Positions 6,903 through 7,703 of a DNA stretch of 7,703 nucleotides are shown in pieces. The notes beneath the pieces are model-generated. The model worked only from the letters and a program-made list of their open reading frames with translations. It ran no database searches and was not told the origin of the DNA. The stretch is taken from NCBI GenBank assembly GCA_964547415.1, contig CAZJNX010000213.1, positions 1-7,703 on the forward strand, written 5' to 3'. Numbering within the stretch: position 1 is the first letter of the stretch; each line of letters starts with the position of its first letter. The position numbers and the translations under genes are program-made. This stretch comes from CAZJNX01 sp964547415. GTDB taxonomy: Bacteria; Pseudomonadota; Alphaproteobacteria; Rhizobiales; Amorphaceae.

Positions 6903-7703
6903 AGCGTTTCGTCCTCGTCAGCGATGCCTGGCACCCCCAGGTGAACGGCGTCGTGCGCACCCTCGAGACCACCATCCGCGAGCTCGAGAAGCTGGGCGTG
7001 GAGACCACCACCGTCACCCCCGACGGCTTCCGCACGGTGCCGCTGCCCACCTATTCGGAGATTCGCCTCGCGGTGACGCGCCCCTCCCGCGTCACCCGCG
7101 CGATCGAGGCGGCCAAGCCCGATTTCCTCCACATCGCGACGGAGGGGCCGCTCGGCTTCATGGCCCGCTCCTGGTGCCTCGCCAACGGCATGGGCTACAC
7201 CACGAGCTACCACACCCGCTTTCCCGAGTACGTGGCGGCGCGGCTGCCGGTGCCGCTCGGCTGGTCCTACAGCTTCGTGCGGCGTCTCCACAACTCGGGC
7301 GTCGGCTGCATGATCTCCAACTCCACGCTGGAACGGGAACTCACCTCCCGCGGCTTCCGCAAGCTCTACTACTGGATGCGCGGCGTGGATTCGGAGACCT
7401 TCAACCCCGACGTGCCACCGGCGCTGACCGGGCTCGAGGGCCCGGTGTTCATGTACGTGGGCCGCGTGTCGGTGGAGAAGAACATCGAGGCGTTCCTGAA
7501 GCTCGACCTGCCGGGGACCAAGGTGGTCGTGGGCGACGGGCCCGCGCTCGCCGCGCTCCGCCAGCGCTTCCCGGACGTCCTGTTCACCGGCGCCAAGCAC
7601 GGGCGGGAGCTGACGGCCCATTACACCTCGGCGGACGCGTTCGTCTTCCCGAGCCTCACCGACACCTGGGGCCTCGTCCTGATGGAGGCGCTCGCCTGCG
7701 GCG
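6899..7703 (+). CDS. GT4-family glycosyltransferase, alpha-mannosyltransferase-like (3' end outside window)
   Basis: The start is ATG 6899, sharing ATGA with the previous stop. The frame is open to the right edge (268 codons visible; full members are usually about 350-400). It begins MKRFVLVSDAWHPQVNGVVR, a Rossmann-like acceptor domain with the G-V-V loop typical of GT-B enzymes, followed by ATEGPLG (80-86) and YHTRFPEYV (104-112). The nucleotide-sugar domain starts around FMYVGRVSVEKN (184-195), with VGDGP (211-215) and FPSLTDTWGLVLMEALACG at the edge. The retaining GT4 signature E-x7-E appears as D255-x7-E263, a conservative variant. It resembles GDP-mannose-dependent mannosyltransferases (MgtA/PimB-like), which build glycolipids at the cytoplasmic membrane face, but donor and acceptor cannot be read from sequence. 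Pairing with an LpxH-like phosphoesterase suggests a membrane glycolipid role. Confidence 0.88.
   Translation, partial: MKRFVLVSDAWHPQVNGVVRTLETTIRELEKLGVETTTVTPDGFRTVPLPTYSEIRLAVTRPSRVTRAIEAAKPDFLHIATEGPLGFMARSWCLANGMGYTTSYHTRFPEYVAARLPVPLGWSYSFVRRLHNSGVGCMISNSTLERELTSRGFRKLYYWMRGVDSETFNPDVPPALTGLEGPVFMYVGRVSVEKNIEAFLKLDLPGTKVVVGDGPALAALRQRFPDVLFTGAKHGRELTAHYTSADAFVFPSLTDTWGLVLMEALACG

Noticed and set aside
6761..7621. 286-codon minus-strand frame opposite the glycosyltransferase
   Set aside because: The product has the His/Arg/Glu/Val shadow composition and lies antisense to a clear GT4 gene.
1..7703. tRNA, rRNA, CRISPR array, insertion sequence, integrase or phage gene
   Set aside because: Scanning both strands showed no spaced repeats, no transposase or integrase motifs and no recognisable RNA gene.

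Overview
The window is very GC-rich DNA with bacterial gene layout. Gene content points to an alphaproteobacterium, probably of the Hyphomicrobiales (Rhizobiales): a DUF1489 protein, a VWA gene followed by a membrane J-protein gene, a carboxypeptidase-type SPOR tail ending in CWA, and a standalone methylcrotonyl-CoA-type carboxylase alpha subunit. This assignment comes from recognising protein families, not from a database search. A run of exactly 10 Ns at 5620-5629 shows the sequence is a scaffold from a draft assembly, possibly metagenomic.

Layout from left to right. (1) 1-413, plus: the C-terminal end of a secreted SPOR-domain protein, most likely a D-alanyl-D-alanine carboxypeptidase. (2) 414-584: a short convergent intergenic region with a GC-rich hairpin just after the stop. 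(3) 585-2112, minus: a two-gene unit in which a VWA-domain protein is followed, one base after its stop, by a membrane-anchored protein with a C-terminal J domain. (4) 2263-2697, minus: a DUF1489 protein with a hairpin overlapping its stop codon. (5) 2698-3534, minus: an unidentified tract with clear codon periodicity, open in the DUF1489 frame with no stop before the DUF1489 start, and with signs of a frame change near 3450. (6) 3535-3733: nothing recognised. (7) 3734-5784, minus: a biotin-dependent carboxylase alpha subunit (MccA-like), interrupted in the assembly by 53 bp of unrelated sequence plus the 10 Ns. (8) 5785-6014: a divergent intergenic region. (9) 6015-7703, plus: a calcineurin-like phosphoesterase of the UDP-2,3-diacylglucosamine diphosphatase type, overlapping by ATGA a GT4 glycosyltransferase that runs off the right edge.

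The genes fall into three themes: envelope biology (the carboxypeptidase end, and the phosphoesterase-glycosyltransferase pair, probably glycolipid related), a VWA/J-protein pair of unknown function, and leucine or branched-acid catabolism (the carboxylase). No tRNA, rRNA, CRISPR array, insertion sequence or phage gene was seen. The points most worth a second look are the chimeric-looking join inside the carboxylase gene and the unassigned tract upstream of the DUF1489 gene.
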